From NCBI GenBank assembly GCA_902635045.1, contig CACPMT010000003.1:62001-126000 (forward strand): 64,000 nt of DNA, written 5' to 3'. The stretch comes from an uncultured SAR86 cluster bacterium. Its GTDB lineage: Bacteria > Pseudomonadota > Gammaproteobacteria > Magnimaribacterales > AG-339-G14. Positions 41,856 to 51,521 of this stretch are shown here, piece after piece. The first letter of the stretch is position 1. Each line of letters begins with the position of its first letter. The notes beneath the pieces were generated by a model. The model was not told where the DNA came from. It was given only the letters and a program-made list of their open reading frames with translations, and searched no databases. Both the position numbers and the translations under genes were made by a program.

Positions 41856-42509
41856 ATGGGACAAAAAGTTAATCCAGTTGGTTTTAGATTAGGTATTTCT
41901 AGGGACCATAACTCAACCTGGTATGCTGAAAAAGGAAAATATCAAGAACTTCTTTTAAACGATTTTGCAGTAAGAGAGTTCTTGAAGAAAGAATTAGATA
42001 GTTCCTTCGTAAGTAAAATAGAAATAGAAAGACCTTCTGAAAGTGCTAAGGTATCAATCCACACATCCAGACCCGGAATGATCATCGGTAAAAAAGGTGA
42101 AGATATAGATAAATTGAGAAACAGGCTTACTAATATAATGGGAGTTCCTGTAAGTTTAAATATTAAAGAAATAAGAAAACCTGATCTTGATGCGCAATTA
42201 GTGGCGGCAAATATAGCTGTTCAGCTAGAAAAAAGAGCCATGTTTAGAAGAGTTATAAAAAGAGCTGCTCAAAATTGTACTAGACAAGGAGCGCTTGGAG
42301 TTAAAGTTAGAGTGGCAGGAAGATTAGGAGGCGCAGAGATAGCTCGGGCAGAATGGCATAAAGAGGGAAGAGTACCTCTACAAACTCTAAAAGCTGACAT
42401 AGATTATGGAGTTGCTGAAGCTAACACTACTTATGGAATTATTGGAGTTAAGGTTTGGATATTTCGAGGAGAGGTTAGCCCCAAAAAAAATAAACAAATT
42501 ACGGATTAA
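41856..42509 (+). CDS. rpsC: 30S ribosomal protein S3
   Basis: A 217-residue mRNA-entry protein. [24 protein letters not shown] opens it; the KH domain has [16 protein letters not shown], and [23 protein letters not shown] is the conserved C-terminal domain. It is slightly shorter than E. coli S3. rplP starts two bases later. Confidence 0.98.
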   Translation: MGQKVNPVGFRLGISRDHNSTWYAEKGKYQELLLNDFAVREFLKKELDSSFVSKIEIERPSESAKVSIHTSRPGMIIGKKGEDIDKLRNRLTNIMGVPVSLNIKEIRKPDLDAQLVAANIAVQLEKRAMFRRVIKRAAQNCTRQGALGVKVRVAGRLGGAEIARAEWHKEGRVPLQTLKADIDYGVAEANTTYGIIGVKVWIFRGEVSPKKNKQITD

Positions 42510-42511
42510 AG

Positions 42512-42925
42512 ATGTTTCAGCCCAAAAGAACAAAATATAGAAAGCAAATGAAAGGAAGGAATACCGGACTTTCAAATAGAGCAAATACTTTAGACTTTGG
42601 AACATATGGCCTTAAAGCTACTTCTAGAGGGCATATAACGTCACGACAAATTGAAGCAGCTCGAAGAGCAATGACCAGATATGTAAAAAGGGGAGCTCAG
42701 ATTTGGATTAGAATTTTTCCAGACAAACCGATAACAAAAAAACCTTTAGAAGTTAGACAAGGGAAGGGTAAGGGAAACGTGGAGTATTATGTGTGTCCAA
42801 TAAAGCCCGGAAAGATTTTATATGAAATGGAAGGCGTAGACGAAGAAATTGCAATGGAAGCGTTCAGATTGGCTGCTTCTAAACTTCCAGTAGAAACTAA
42901 ATTTATTGTGAGAAAAACAGTTTAA
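42512..42925 (+). CDS. rplP: 50S ribosomal protein L16
   Basis: A 137-residue protein at the A-site side of the peptidyl-transferase centre. [49 protein letters not shown] and MGKGKG-like [13 protein letters not shown] are conserved. It shares one base with rpmC. Confidence 0.98.
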   Translation: MFQPKRTKYRKQMKGRNTGLSNRANTLDFGTYGLKATSRGHITSRQIEAARRAMTRYVKRGAQIWIRIFPDKPITKKPLEVRQGKGKGNVEYYVCPIKPGKILYEMEGVDEEIAMEAFRLAASKLPVETKFIVRKTV

Positions 42926-43107
42926 TGGCTAAAAAAAAGGGCAAGACTAAAGTAAGTGAATTGGAAAAATTAAATCAAGATCTTCTTGATTTGAGGCTTA
43001 AGCACGCTTCCATGGCTTTGAAAGAAACGCACAAAATTTCTGAAACAAAAAAAGATATAGCTAGATTAAAAACAAAAATCAACATGAAAATAGAAACAAA
43101 TGACTGA
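42925..43107 (+). CDS. rpmC: 50S ribosomal protein L29
   Basis: A 60-residue two-helix protein at the tunnel exit. LNQDLLDLRLKHASMALKETHKI is the usual core pattern, with a basic N-terminal extension (MAKKKGKTK). It overlaps rpsQ by eight bases, a tight coupling. Confidence 0.93.
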   Translation: MAKKKGKTKVSELEKLNQDLLDLRLKHASMALKETHKISETKKDIARLKTKINMKIETND

Positions 43108-43366
43108 TAATTTAAAAAGAACAAAAGTAGGTTCGGTTATTAGCCTTTCCGGAGATAAATCTAGAGTTGCTCTCATTCAAAGGACGGTTAAACATGAGTT
43201 ATTGGGAAAAATAATGAAACGTTCAACAAAAATTAGCTTCCATGATGAAGAAAATGTTTCATCAGTCGGGGATAAGGTGAAAATTAAAGAAACTAAGCCT
43301 ATTTCAAAAAACAAATCTTGGGAACTAGTTGAAGTTATTAAGAAATATGAAGGTGCATCCGAATGA
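43100..43366 (+). CDS. rpsQ: 30S ribosomal protein S17
   Basis: An 88-residue OB-fold protein. [36 protein letters not shown] matches the S17 N-terminal half, and [24 protein letters not shown] the second. It overlaps rplN by four bases (ATGA). Confidence 0.97.
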   Translation: MTDNLKRTKVGSVISLSGDKSRVALIQRTVKHELLGKIMKRSTKISFHDEENVSSVGDKVKIKETKPISKNKSWELVEVIKKYEGASE

Positions 43367-43731
43367 TTCAAGAACAATCTATACTCACTATCGCTGACAA
43401 TAGTGGCGCCAGAAGAGTAATGTGTATTAAAGTCCTTGGCGGTTCAAAAAGACGTTACGCACATGTTGGAGATGTAATTAAAGTAGCAATTAAAGAGGCA
43501 ATTCCGACTGGAAAAGTTAAGAAAGGAACAGTAGCAGACGCCGTGGTTGTCAGGACGAGAAAAGATATAAAAAGAGAAGACGGTTCAAGCATAAGATTTG
43601 ATGATAATGCTGCAGTGCTTATTAACACCCAAAGGCAACCAATAGGTACAAGAATATTTGGGCCAGTTTCTCGAGAATTAAGGAGTAAAGATTTTATGAA
43701 AATAATCTCTTTGGCTCCAGAGGTAATATGA
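43363..43731 (+). CDS. rplN: 50S ribosomal protein L14
   Basis: A 122-residue five-stranded barrel protein at the subunit interface. [27 protein letters not shown] and the C-terminal [25 protein letters not shown] are classic. As the first spc-operon gene in E. coli it has its own promoter; here it overlaps rpsQ, so no separate promoter is seen. Confidence 0.98.
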   Translation: MIQEQSILTIADNSGARRVMCIKVLGGSKRRYAHVGDVIKVAIKEAIPTGKVKKGTVADAVVVRTRKDIKREDGSSIRFDDNAAVLINTQRQPIGTRIFGPVSRELRSKDFMKIISLAPEVI

Positions 43732-44042
43732 TGAATAAGTTAAGAACTGGTGATGAAGTGATTGTTATTTCTGGAAAAGACAAGGGAAAAACTGGAACTA
43801 TTACAAAGTTTTTAGCAAACGATAAATGTGAGATTTCGGGTATAAAAATTGTAAAAAAACATCAAAAGCCAAATCCTCAAGCAAATATTCAAGGAGGAAT
43901 TATCGAAAAAGAATCTCCTATCCATATTTCTAATATTGCTATTTACAATAAAAAAACCAAAAAAGCAGATAAAGTGAAAATAGAAGTTACCGAAAAATTA
44001 AAAAAAAGAATCTTTAAATCAGACGGTAAAGAAATTAAATGA
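43728..44042 (+). CDS. rplX: 50S ribosomal protein L24
   Basis: A 104-residue assembly-initiating protein with a KOW motif ([18 protein letters not shown]). Two adjacent ATGs (43728 and 43731) can both serve; the first overlaps the rplN stop by four bases. [19 protein letters not shown] is the conserved second half. Confidence 0.96.
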   Translation: MMNKLRTGDEVIVISGKDKGKTGTITKFLANDKCEISGIKIVKKHQKPNPQANIQGGIIEKESPIHISNIAIYNKKTKKADKVKIEVTEKLKKRIFKSDGKEIK

Positions 44043-44584
44043 ATGATTCAATAATCAATACAGCTTATCAGGAGGCAGTTCCATCTTTAATGACAGAACT
44101 GGGGCTTAAATCTCCCATGGCGGTTCCTAAAATCTCAAAAGTAACTTTAAACATGGGTTTAGGTGCTGAGGCTATAAATGATAGAAAAGTGATTGAAAAT
44201 GCCATGGAAGATCTTAAATTGATTTCTGGCCAACAGCCAATTAAGACCAACGCAAGAAAATCCGTTGCAAGCTTTAAATTAAGAGAAGGTTTTACCATTG
44301 GCTGCAAAGTTACTCTCAGAGGAAAAATGATGTTTGATTTTCTAGATCGCCTTTTAAGTGTTGCTATTCCTAGGGAAAGAGATTTTAGAGGGCTAAATCC
44401 AAAGTCTTTCGATGGAAGAGGCAATTACACAATTGGAATAAAAGAACACATTATTTTTCCTGAAATTGACTATGACAAAGTTGACAAGATAAGGGGCTTA
44501 GATGTGTGCATAACAACAACAGCAACTAATAATGAGGAAGGTTTTAAGCTTTTGAGTGCTTTAAAATTTCCTTTTAAAACGTGA
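44039..44584 (+). CDS. rplE: 50S ribosomal protein L5
   Basis: A 181-residue 5S rRNA-binding protein. [36 protein letters not shown] and [21 protein letters not shown] sequence are hallmarks. It overlaps rplX by four bases and lies six bases before rpsN. Confidence 0.98.
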   Translation: MNDSIINTAYQEAVPSLMTELGLKSPMAVPKISKVTLNMGLGAEAINDRKVIENAMEDLKLISGQQPIKTNARKSVASFKLREGFTIGCKVTLRGKMMFDFLDRLLSVAIPRERDFRGLNPKSFDGRGNYTIGIKEHIIFPEIDYDKVDKIRGLDVCITTTATNNEEGFKLLSALKFPFKT

Positions 44585-44590
44585 GGAAAC

Positions 44591-44896
44591 ATGGCTAAAG
44601 AATCTATGATTGCTAGAGAGCAAAAGAGAATAAAAACAGTCAAAAAATATGCTGCCAAAAGAGCTGCACTGAAAGCTGTTTTATCAGATACAAAAAAATC
44701 TGAAGAAGAGAAACAAGTAGCAAGATTAAAATTGCAAAAGCTTCCGAGAGATGCAAGCCCAGTAAGGCTTCAAAGAAGATGCCAAATCACAGGACGACCT
44801 CATGCTGTTTACAGAAAATTTGGGTTATCGAGAAACAAGTTAAGAGAGCTTGCTATGAAGGGAGACGTTCCTGGATTAGTGAAGGCAAGTTGGTAA
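44591..44896 (+). CDS. rpsN: 30S ribosomal protein S14 (zinc-free form)
   Basis: A 101-residue long-form S14. [13 protein letters not shown] and [38 protein letters not shown] are conserved. The paired CxxC motifs of the short zinc-binding form are absent, as in E. coli. A GAGGAA site precedes the ATG. Confidence 0.97.
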   Translation: MAKESMIAREQKRIKTVKKYAAKRAALKAVLSDTKKSEEEKQVARLKLQKLPRDASPVRLQRRCQITGRPHAVYRKFGLSRNKLRELAMKGDVPGLVKASW

Positions 44897-44905
44897 GGAG
44901 ATCAT

Positions 44906-45301
44906 ATGAGTATGCAAGATCCTATTTCGGATATGATTTTAAGAATAAAGAATGCACAAGCCAGAGGGCATTCGAAAGTTTCTTTCGCTTCTTCAAAGCT
45001 TAAAAAAGCTATATGTGAGGTTTTATCTGACGAAGGCTTCATAAAAAAAGTTGAGGTCATAGAAGCAGATACAAAGAAAAATATTGAAGTAACCCTTAAG
45101 TATTTTGAAGATAAGCCGGTTATAAAAGAATTTCAAAGAGAGAGCAAACCAGGACTCAGAAGATATTTTGGAAGTAAAGATATACCTGAGGTTAAGGGAG
45201 GCTTGGGAGTGGCAATTTTAACTACCAGTAAGGGAGTAATAACTGATAAACAAGCCAAGTCACACAACATTGGTGGAGAGCTTATCTGTACTATTTTTTA
45301 A
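44906..45301 (+). CDS. rpsH: 30S ribosomal protein S8
   Basis: A 131-residue central-domain protein that also represses the spc operon in E. coli. MSMQDPISDMILRIKNAQ matches the E. coli start, so 44906 is chosen; AGGAG lies just upstream. GGLGVAILTTSKGVITDKQAKSHNIGGELI is the conserved C-terminal RNA-binding part. Confidence 0.98.
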   Translation: MSMQDPISDMILRIKNAQARGHSKVSFASSKLKKAICEVLSDEGFIKKVEVIEADTKKNIEVTLKYFEDKPVIKEFQRESKPGLRRYFGSKDIPEVKGGLGVAILTTSKGVITDKQAKSHNIGGELICTIF

Positions 45302-45303
45302 TT

Positions 45304-45837
45304 ATGGCAAGAAATATAAATAGACCAATACAAATTTCAGAAGGCGTTAAGGCTGAACTTAATGGCCAAGTTCTTTCTTTTTCTGGACAGAAGGGCTCAA
45401 TGGAGTTAGTAGTGAACGATCAAGTTAACGTGGAAGCCACAGATGAGAATATTTTATTCAATCCTAAAAATAAAACTAAGGAATCAATTGCTCTAGCAAG
45501 CACTATGAGGGCTTTAGCTATTAATAGAATGATTGGAGTATCTCAAGGCTTTCAAAAAAAGCTAGAAATTAATGGAGTGGGATACAGGGTGAAAGTCAGT
45601 GGAGATTCATTAGAGATGTCTTTAGGTTTCTCTCATCCCGTAATATATAAATTGCCCGAGGGAGTTTCTGCCGAAGCTCCATCAAATACAGAATTAGTTT
45701 TGTCTTCAGTAGATAAACAATTGCTTGGAGATGCTGCATCAATAATAAGGTCTTTTAGACCCCCAGAACCATATAAAGGAAAAGGAATTAAATATGCAGA
45801 CGAAAGAATTATTAGAAAAGAGTCTAAAAAAGCTTAA
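45304..45837 (+). CDS. rplF: 50S ribosomal protein L6
   Basis: A 177-residue protein near the GTPase centre with two related domains. [28 protein letters not shown] is the strongest landmark, and the C-terminus holds [16 protein letters not shown]. It starts two bases after rpsH. Confidence 0.98.
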   Translation: MARNINRPIQISEGVKAELNGQVLSFSGQKGSMELVVNDQVNVEATDENILFNPKNKTKESIALASTMRALAINRMIGVSQGFQKKLEINGVGYRVKVSGDSLEMSLGFSHPVIYKLPEGVSAEAPSNTELVLSSVDKQLLGDAASIIRSFRPPEPYKGKGIKYADERIIRKESKKA

Positions 45838-45842
45838 AGAAA

Positions 45843-46193
45843 ATGATTAATAAAATTACTGCAAGAAACAGAAGAGCAAAAAAGTTGAGATCAAAGAGCA
45901 AAGATCTTTCTACGAACAGACTATCTGTTTTTAGAAGTAGCCAACATATTTATGCACAAATCTTTTCTCCAGACGGGAGTGAAATTATTGCTCAAGCTTC
46001 AACTTTAGATAAAGAATTAAAATTAAAGTCTGGATCTAATTCTGATGCCGCAGGAAAGGTAGGAACCTCGATAGCAGAAAAAGGTCTTGCAATTGGAATT
46101 AAAAAAGTAGCATTTGATAGATCAGGATATAAGTATCATGGAAGAGTTAAAGCTTTGGCAGAGGCTGCTAGGACAGCGGGCTTAGAATTTTAG
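45843..46193 (+). CDS. rplR: 50S ribosomal protein L18
   Basis: A 116-residue 5S rRNA protein. [16 protein letters not shown] and [26 protein letters not shown] are conserved family sequences. Five bases separate it from rplF and eight from rpsE. Confidence 0.98.
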   Translation: MINKITARNRRAKKLRSKSKDLSTNRLSVFRSSQHIYAQIFSPDGSEIIAQASTLDKELKLKSGSNSDAAGKVGTSIAEKGLAIGIKKVAFDRSGYKYHGRVKALAEAARTAGLEF

Positions 46194-46201
46194 GAAAAAT
46201 T

Positions 46202-46684
46202 ATGAAAGAAAATTACGAACAGCAATCCGGTGAAGCTTTAGAAGAAAAATTAGTTGGAGTTAATCGAGTAGCCAAAGTTGTGAAGGGTGGAAGGATATTT
46301 GGATTCACGGCTTTGACAGTGGTAGGCGATGGCAAGGGAAAAGTTGGTTTCGGTAGAGGAAAAGCTAGAGAAGTGCCTACTGCAATTCAAAAAGCTTTAG
46401 AAAATGCTCGAAGAAATACCACAAACATCGAACTAAACGGCTCCACAATTCACTATTCAGTTAAAGCAAGGCATGGATCCGCGATAGTTTATATGCAGCC
46501 TGCAGCTCCTGGAACTGGAATTATTGCAGGCGGAGCTATGCGTGCAGTTCTTGAATTAGCCGGTGTGAAAGATGTCTTGGCAAAGTCTTACGGATCTACC
46601 AATCCTATTAACGTAGTTAGAGCTACTTTCAAAGGCTTAGCAAGCATAGAGTCTCCTGAACAAGTTACTTTAAGAAGGTCATAA
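46202..46684 (+). CDS. rpsE: 30S ribosomal protein S5
   Basis: A 160-residue fidelity protein. [38 protein letters not shown] is the double-stranded-RNA-binding-like domain, including the loop altered in spectinomycin resistance; [32 protein letters not shown] follows. It is wild type at a glance. Confidence 0.98.
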   Translation: MKENYEQQSGEALEEKLVGVNRVAKVVKGGRIFGFTALTVVGDGKGKVGFGRGKAREVPTAIQKALENARRNTTNIELNGSTIHYSVKARHGSAIVYMQPAAPGTGIIAGGAMRAVLELAGVKDVLAKSYGSTNPINVVRATFKGLASIESPEQVTLRRS

Positions 46685-46686
46685 TA

Positions 46687-46878
46687 ATGAGTAATGAATT
46701 AAAAACAATTTCAGTTAAGCAAATTAGAGGTCTGTCTGGTTCCAGAGAGATACATCGAAAATCTGTAAAGGGCTTAGGCTTGAAAAAAATAAATCATGTA
46801 GTGGACGTTATTGATACTCCTGCAAATAGAGGGATGATCAATAAGGTGAAACACTTAGTGGAGATAATCGAAAATTAA
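46687..46878 (+). CDS. rpmD: 50S ribosomal protein L30
   Basis: A 63-residue protein. ISVKQIRGLSGSREIHRKSVKGLGLKKINHVV matches the L30 core, with the common DTPANRGMINKVKHLV end. It sits between rpsE and rplO, with gaps of two and one bases. Confidence 0.96.
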   Translation: MSNELKTISVKQIRGLSGSREIHRKSVKGLGLKKINHVVDVIDTPANRGMINKVKHLVEIIEN

Positions 46879-46879
46879 A

Positions 46880-47308
46880 ATGAAACTTAATGAGTTAACA
46901 TCAATATCCAGCAATAAGTCTCCAAAAAGAGTTGGAAGAGGACCTGGTTCTGGAGTTGGAAAAACATCTGGAAAAGGCCATAAAGGACAAAAAGCTAGGT
47001 CAGGAGGGAGAGTGCGTCCAGGTTTTGAAGGCGGTCAAATGCCAATTCAACAAAGACTTCCAAAGTTTGGATTTACCTCAAAAGCATCTGATTATAAATG
47101 TCATATCAAATTAAGAGATTTAGAAAAAATTAATGAAGAGTTAATTGACATCGATTTATTAAAAACCAAAAAGATTATTTCAAAAAAAATTAAAGATGTA
47201 AAAGTAGTTAATGGCGGTGAACTTACTAAAGCAATCAAGCTTAAAGGAATCAAAACTTCAAAATCTGTTGCAGACCTAATCATTAAATTAGGAGGGGAAA
47301 TAAACTAA
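46880..47308 (+). CDS. rplO: 50S ribosomal protein L15
   Basis: A 142-residue late-assembly protein. The Gly/Arg-rich N-terminal extension (KRVGRGPGSGVGKTSGKGHKGQKARSGG-type) penetrates rRNA; GFEGGQMPIQQRLPKFGF follows. The last base of its stop is the first of the secY ATG. Confidence 0.98.
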   Translation: MKLNELTSISSNKSPKRVGRGPGSGVGKTSGKGHKGQKARSGGRVRPGFEGGQMPIQQRLPKFGFTSKASDYKCHIKLRDLEKINEELIDIDLLKTKKIISKKIKDVKVVNGGELTKAIKLKGIKTSKSVADLIIKLGGEIN

Positions 47309-48612
47309 TGGCTTCTCCGGCAATTAAATCAGACGGCCTGAAAGAATTGTGGTCAAGATTAAGGTTTGTTTTACTGGCTATAATTATTTATAGAATAGGA
47401 ACTCATATCCCTGTTCCAGGAATAGACCCTTTAAAGATTTCATCTTTATTCGACCAAAATCAAGGCACTCTATTAGGGCTTTTTAATATGTTCTCAGGTG
47501 GAGCTTTAGAAAGAATGAGTATTATGGCACTTAATGTTATACCCTATATAACCGCGGCAATTGTCATGAATCTTCTTGAGGCAACAACACCGAGTTTGAA
47601 AAAATTATTTAGGCAAGAAGGCGAAGTTGGAAGAAGAAAACGTACTAGTTACGTTAGACTAGGAACACTTGTTTTGGCAATCTTTCAATCTTCTGGATTT
47701 GCAATTGCGCTTTCGTCTCAAGGCCTCGCCGTAGAGCCAGGATATGGCTTTATCTTCACGGCAATAGTTTCTTTTGTTACAGGAACGATGTTTTTAGTTT
47801 GGTTGGGTGAGCAAGTCAATGAAAGAGGAATTGGTAATGGTATTTCTTTGATAATATTTGCAAGTATTGTATCTGGTCTTCCTGGAGCTATCGGTCAATC
47901 CTTTGAATCAGCTAGACAGGGAGAGATAAGCCTTATTCTCCTTTTATTAATTGGTCTTTTCGCCTTGGTAGCTATCGCTTTTATTGTTTGGGTTGAGAGA
48001 GCGCAAAGAAGGGTAAGTGTAAATTATGCAAGAAGAGCTCCAAATCAAATGAGCATGAGTCAAGCTTCTCATCTTCCTCTAAAAGTAAACATGGCAGGCG
48101 TCATTCCAGCGATATTTGCGAGTAGCTTGGTGTTATTTCCTGCTTCATTAAGCACATGGTTTGGACAGGCAGAGGGATTTAGTTGGTTGCAAGAGATATC
48201 ATTGGCTTTGAGTCCAGGCCAGCCGTTATATTCGATCGTTTTTGCAATTCTAATAGCGTACTTCTGTTTTTTTTATACTGCAATTCAATTTCCGGCTAAG
48301 GACATTGCAGATAATTTAAAAAAATCAGGCGGTTTTCTTCCTGGAATAAGACCGGGAGATCATACTGTCGACTACATTGATAATGTTATGTCTAGATTAA
48401 CAATTTGGGGATCGATTTATATGGTGATAGTTTGTTTAGCGCCGCAGTTTTTAATAGCTTCAGCAAATGTTCCTTTCTACTTAGGAGGAACATCATTATT
48501 AATTGCAGTAGTAGTGGTAATGGACTTCATGGCTCAGGTACAATCACATCTTTTATCTAGTCAATATCAATCACTAATGAAAAAAGCTAATTTGAAAGGT
48601 TATCAAAGGTAA
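47308..48612 (+). CDS. secY: SecY, translocon channel subunit
   Basis: A 434-residue, ten-helix channel protein. Landmarks are [12 protein letters not shown] in TM1, the plug region after it, [29 protein letters not shown] in the cytosolic loop that meets SecA, and the C-terminal [25 protein letters not shown]. SecE and SecA are also in this window. rpmJ follows after five bases. Confidence 0.98.
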   Translation: MASPAIKSDGLKELWSRLRFVLLAIIIYRIGTHIPVPGIDPLKISSLFDQNQGTLLGLFNMFSGGALERMSIMALNVIPYITAAIVMNLLEATTPSLKKLFRQEGEVGRRKRTSYVRLGTLVLAIFQSSGFAIALSSQGLAVEPGYGFIFTAIVSFVTGTMFLVWLGEQVNERGIGNGISLIIFASIVSGLPGAIGQSFESARQGEISLILLLLIGLFALVAIAFIVWVERAQRRVSVNYARRAPNQMSMSQASHLPLKVNMAGVIPAIFASSLVLFPASLSTWFGQAEGFSWLQEISLALSPGQPLYSIVFAILIAYFCFFYTAIQFPAKDIADNLKKSGGFLPGIRPGDHTVDYIDNVMSRLTIWGSIYMVIVCLAPQFLIASANVPFYLGGTSLLIAVVVVMDFMAQVQSHLLSSQYQSLMKKANLKGYQR

Positions 48613-48617
48613 AAATT

Positions 48618-48734
48618 ATGAAGGTAAGAGCTTCGGTAAAAAAGATTTGTAAAGACTGTAAACATGTTAAAAGACGTGGTGTCTTATATGTTATCTGTCC
48701 CACTGATCCAAAACATAAACAGAGGCAAGGCTAA
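48618..48734 (+). CDS. rpmJ: 50S ribosomal protein L36 (zinc form)
   Basis: A 38-residue protein, [15 protein letters not shown] at its start and PKHKQRQG at its end. Cys11, Cys14, Cys27 and His33 form the zinc site, so this is the zinc-binding form. Its stop TAA shares one base with the rpsM ATG. Confidence 0.97.
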   Translation: MKVRASVKKICKDCKHVKRRGVLYVICPTDPKHKQRQG

Positions 48735-49090
48735 TGGCTAGGGTAGCAGGAGTAAATATTCCAGATAAAAAACAAGCATGGATTTCGTTAACCCATATTT
48801 TTGGAATAGGCAGAACAAGGGCTCTTAAAATTTGCTCTGAAACCGGAATAGCTCATGACACAAAAATTGGATCATTAGACGAAGCTGATTTAGAAAAATT
48901 AAGAAAAGCTGTTGCTGAGTATGAGGTAGAAGGAGATTTAAGAAGAGATATTAGTACAAATATCAAAAGATTAATGGACTTGGGAACAAATAGAGGAATT
49001 AGACATAGAAAAAGACTTCCGGTAAGGGGCCAAAGAACCAAAACAAATGCAAGAACAAGAAAAGGACCAAGAAAACCAATAAGAAGATAA
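48734..49090 (+). CDS. rpsM: 30S ribosomal protein S13
   Basis: A 118-residue head protein that contacts the large subunit and P-site t[33 protein letters not shown] and the basic tail with [21 protein letters not shown] are conserved. The direct overlap with rpmJ leaves no room for the S4-binding leader pseudoknot known upstream of E. coli rpsM. Confidence 0.98.
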   Translation: MARVAGVNIPDKKQAWISLTHIFGIGRTRALKICSETGIAHDTKIGSLDEADLEKLRKAVAEYEVEGDLRRDISTNIKRLMDLGTNRGIRHRKRLPVRGQRTKTNARTRKGPRKPIRR

Positions 49091-49091
49091 A

Positions 49092-49475
49092 ATGACAGAA
49101 CAAAATAAAGGAAAAAAAGCTCAAAGGACTTTTAGCGATGGAGTTGCTCATATTTTAGCGACTTTTAACAATACAATTATCAATATAACGGATAAACAAG
49201 GTAATACTATTGCTTGGTCAAGCGCTGGAGCTAATGGTTTCAAAGGCTCAAGAAAAAGCACCCCCTTCGCGGCTCAAATTGCAGCTGATAAAGCTGGACA
49301 AAAAGCTCTATCACTAGGTTTAACTTCTGTAGAAGTAGAAGTTTCTGGACCTGGCTCAGGCAGAGAATCAGCTGTGAGAGCTTTAAATAGTTGCGGATTG
49401 AAAGTTACAAAAATATCAGATGTTACTCCAATTCCTCATAATGGCTGCAGGCCTCCGAAAAAAAGAAGAGTATAA
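49092..49475 (+). CDS. rpsK: 30S ribosomal protein S11
   Basis: A 127-residue platform protein. [43 protein letters not shown] and [18 protein letters not shown] are the hallmark stretches. It lies one base from both rpsM and rpsD. Confidence 0.98.
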   Translation: MTEQNKGKKAQRTFSDGVAHILATFNNTIINITDKQGNTIAWSSAGANGFKGSRKSTPFAAQIAADKAGQKALSLGLTSVEVEVSGPGSGRESAVRALNSCGLKVTKISDVTPIPHNGCRPPKKRRV

Positions 49476-49476
49476 A

Positions 49477-50097
49477 ATGGCAAAATACACAGGACCAAAA
49501 AATAAATTATCAAGAAGAGAAGGTACAGACTTACTGTTAAAAAGTGGTTATAGATCTTACGAATCAAAGGCGAGATCTGAAAACCCACCAGGAGTTCATG
49601 GCGCAAGAAGAGTAAGGTTGTCTGATTTCGGTACTCAGTTAAGAGAAAAACAAAAGGTCAAAAGAATGTACGGAGTGCTTGAAAAACAGTTTAGAAACTA
49701 TTACAAACAAGCAGCCAGAAAAAAGGGAGAGACAGGAATAAACTTATTGGTTTCTTTGGAATCTAGGTTAGATAATTTAGTTTATAGAATGGGCTTTGCA
49801 GCTACAAGGGCAGAAGCTAGACAATTAGTGAATCATAAAACAATATTGGTTAATGGAATCAATGTGAATATTCCTTCTTATCAAGTGTCAGAAGGAGATA
49901 ATATTTCAATTTCTTCAAAAGGAAAAAATCAAAAAAGAATTAATCAAGCAATCGAGTTATTTGCTACAAGAGAAGATTGCGACTGGATTTCGGTAAATCA
50001 CAAAGAATTTTCAGGTACTTATGATAGTTATCCTACTAGGGATCTATTAAGTAACGAAATTAACGAAAACTATATTGTTGAGCTTTACTCAAGATAA
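49477..50097 (+). CDS. rpsD: 30S ribosomal protein S4
   Basis: A 206-residue 30S assembly protein, the same length as in E. coli. The start [21 protein letters not shown] at 49477 is preferred; a longer frame from 49420 only reads rpsK in another frame. The S4 RNA-binding domain shows [30 protein letters not shown]. The N-terminus lacks the zinc-binding Cys cluster, as in E. coli. Confidence 0.98.
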   Translation: MAKYTGPKNKLSRREGTDLLLKSGYRSYESKARSENPPGVHGARRVRLSDFGTQLREKQKVKRMYGVLEKQFRNYYKQAARKKGETGINLLVSLESRLDNLVYRMGFAATRAEARQLVNHKTILVNGINVNIPSYQVSEGDNISISSKGKNQKRINQAIELFATREDCDWISVNHKEFSGTYDSYPTRDLLSNEINENYIVELYSR

Positions 50098-50124
50098 GTT
50101 TAATAAATTAAAGAGGATAGATAT

Positions 50125-51117
50125 ATGACAGATAACTTTGACGCAATAAAAGATTTTCTAACACCCAAAGAAATTATCGTAGAAGAAATAGATACTAATC
50201 ATTCAAAGATTATTCTTGAACCTCTTGAAAGAGGATTTGGACATACTTTAGGAAATGCTCTTAGGAGAATAATTTTATCCTCTACTCCTGGATCAGCAGT
50301 AGTTGAAGCGAAGATAGATGGAGTTCTTCATGAGTATTCGTCAATAGATGGAATTAAAGAGGATGTAATTAATATTTTACTTAATTTGAAAGGAATGAGC
50401 GTAAGAATGTTCGATCAAGAAGAAGTAGAGTTAAGTGTTGAAAAAAGTGGTTCCGGAGATTTAGTTGCAGGTGATTTTGAACTTCCCGCTGGAGTAGAAG
50501 TAATTAATTCCAAGCATAAAATTGCTACTCTTGCTGATGATGGAAAGATAAATATGACTGTTAAAGTAAGAAAAGGAAGAGGTTATGATCCGGTAGATAT
50601 TAAAGAAAATGTCGACGGAGAAAATAAAGAAATAGGATTATTAAAAATAGATGCTTCTTACTGTCCAATACAGACAGTTTCTTATGCTGTCGAAAATACT
50701 AGGGTAGAAAATAGAACGGATCTGGATAAGTTAACCTTAGATGTAAAAACAAATGGAACAATTGATCCTGAAGAAATATTAAGACTTGCAGCGACTATTT
50801 TACAAAGACAACTAATGGCTTTTGCAGAACTTGGATTTGAAACAGAAGAGGAAGAGGAAGACGAAACTCCACCAGTTGATCCCATAATGTTAAGACCAGT
50901 AGACGAACTAGAGCTTACAGTGAGATCAGCAAACTGTTTGAAGGTGGAGAAAATCTATTATATTGGTGATTTAGTAACCCGAAAAGAATCTGATCTATTG
51001 AAGACACCGAATTTAGGAAGAAAGTCTTTAAATGAAATTAAAGATATTTTAGCTGCTAGAGGTCTATCACTTGGTCTTGAACTTGATAATTGGCCTCCAT
51101 CAAATATAGAAGGATAA
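50125..51117 (+). CDS. rpoA: RNA polymerase alpha subunit
   Basis: A 330-residue subunit that nucleates polymerase assembly. The N-terminal domain has [29 protein letters not shown], and the C-terminal domain has [12 protein letters not shown] and [27 protein letters not shown], which contacts UP elements and activators. An acidic linker ([11 protein letters not shown]) separates them. Its stop shares one base with rplQ. Confidence 0.99.
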   Translation: MTDNFDAIKDFLTPKEIIVEEIDTNHSKIILEPLERGFGHTLGNALRRIILSSTPGSAVVEAKIDGVLHEYSSIDGIKEDVINILLNLKGMSVRMFDQEEVELSVEKSGSGDLVAGDFELPAGVEVINSKHKIATLADDGKINMTVKVRKGRGYDPVDIKENVDGENKEIGLLKIDASYCPIQTVSYAVENTRVENRTDLDKLTLDVKTNGTIDPEEILRLAATILQRQLMAFAELGFETEEEEEDETPPVDPIMLRPVDELELTVRSANCLKVEKIYYIGDLVTRKESDLLKTPNLGRKSLNEIKDILAARGLSLGLELDNWPPSNIEG

Positions 51118-51521
51118 TGAGACATCTTAAAACAGGAAGAAAGTTTGGAAGAAATAGCGCAACTAGATCTGCGTTATTTAAAAACTTGTCTATTTCTTTA
51201 ATAGAACATGAGGCAATAAAAACTACTTTATCAAAAGCCAAAGAACTAAGAGGTTTTTTAGAACCGTTAATAACTCTCTCTAAAGTTGATTCTGTCTCCA
51301 ACAGAAGAAGAGCCTTTTCTATCCTAAGAAATAAAAATGCTGTAGGAAAATTATTTTCTGATTTAGGTCCAAGATTCAAAGAAAGACCTGGGGGTTATTT
51401 AAGAATTATAAAAATGGGCTATAGACCTGGGGATTCAGCACCAATGGCCTTAATAGAGATGGTTTCCAAGAGTGAAGATTCTGTGCTGCCAGAAGAAGTA
51501 GAATCTGAAAAGTCTGCTTAA
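51117..51521 (+). CDS. rplQ: 50S ribosomal protein L17
   Basis: A 134-residue exit-site protein, last gene of the alpha operon. [37 protein letters not shown] is conserved, so 51117 is the start. An acidic tail follows the core. Its 3' end overlaps the convergent uvrA by four bases, so no terminator separates the two. Confidence 0.98.
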   Translation: MRHLKTGRKFGRNSATRSALFKNLSISLIEHEAIKTTLSKAKELRGFLEPLITLSKVDSVSNRRRAFSILRNKNAVGKLFSDLGPRFKERPGGYLRIIKMGYRPGDSAPMALIEMVSKSEDSVLPEEVESEKSA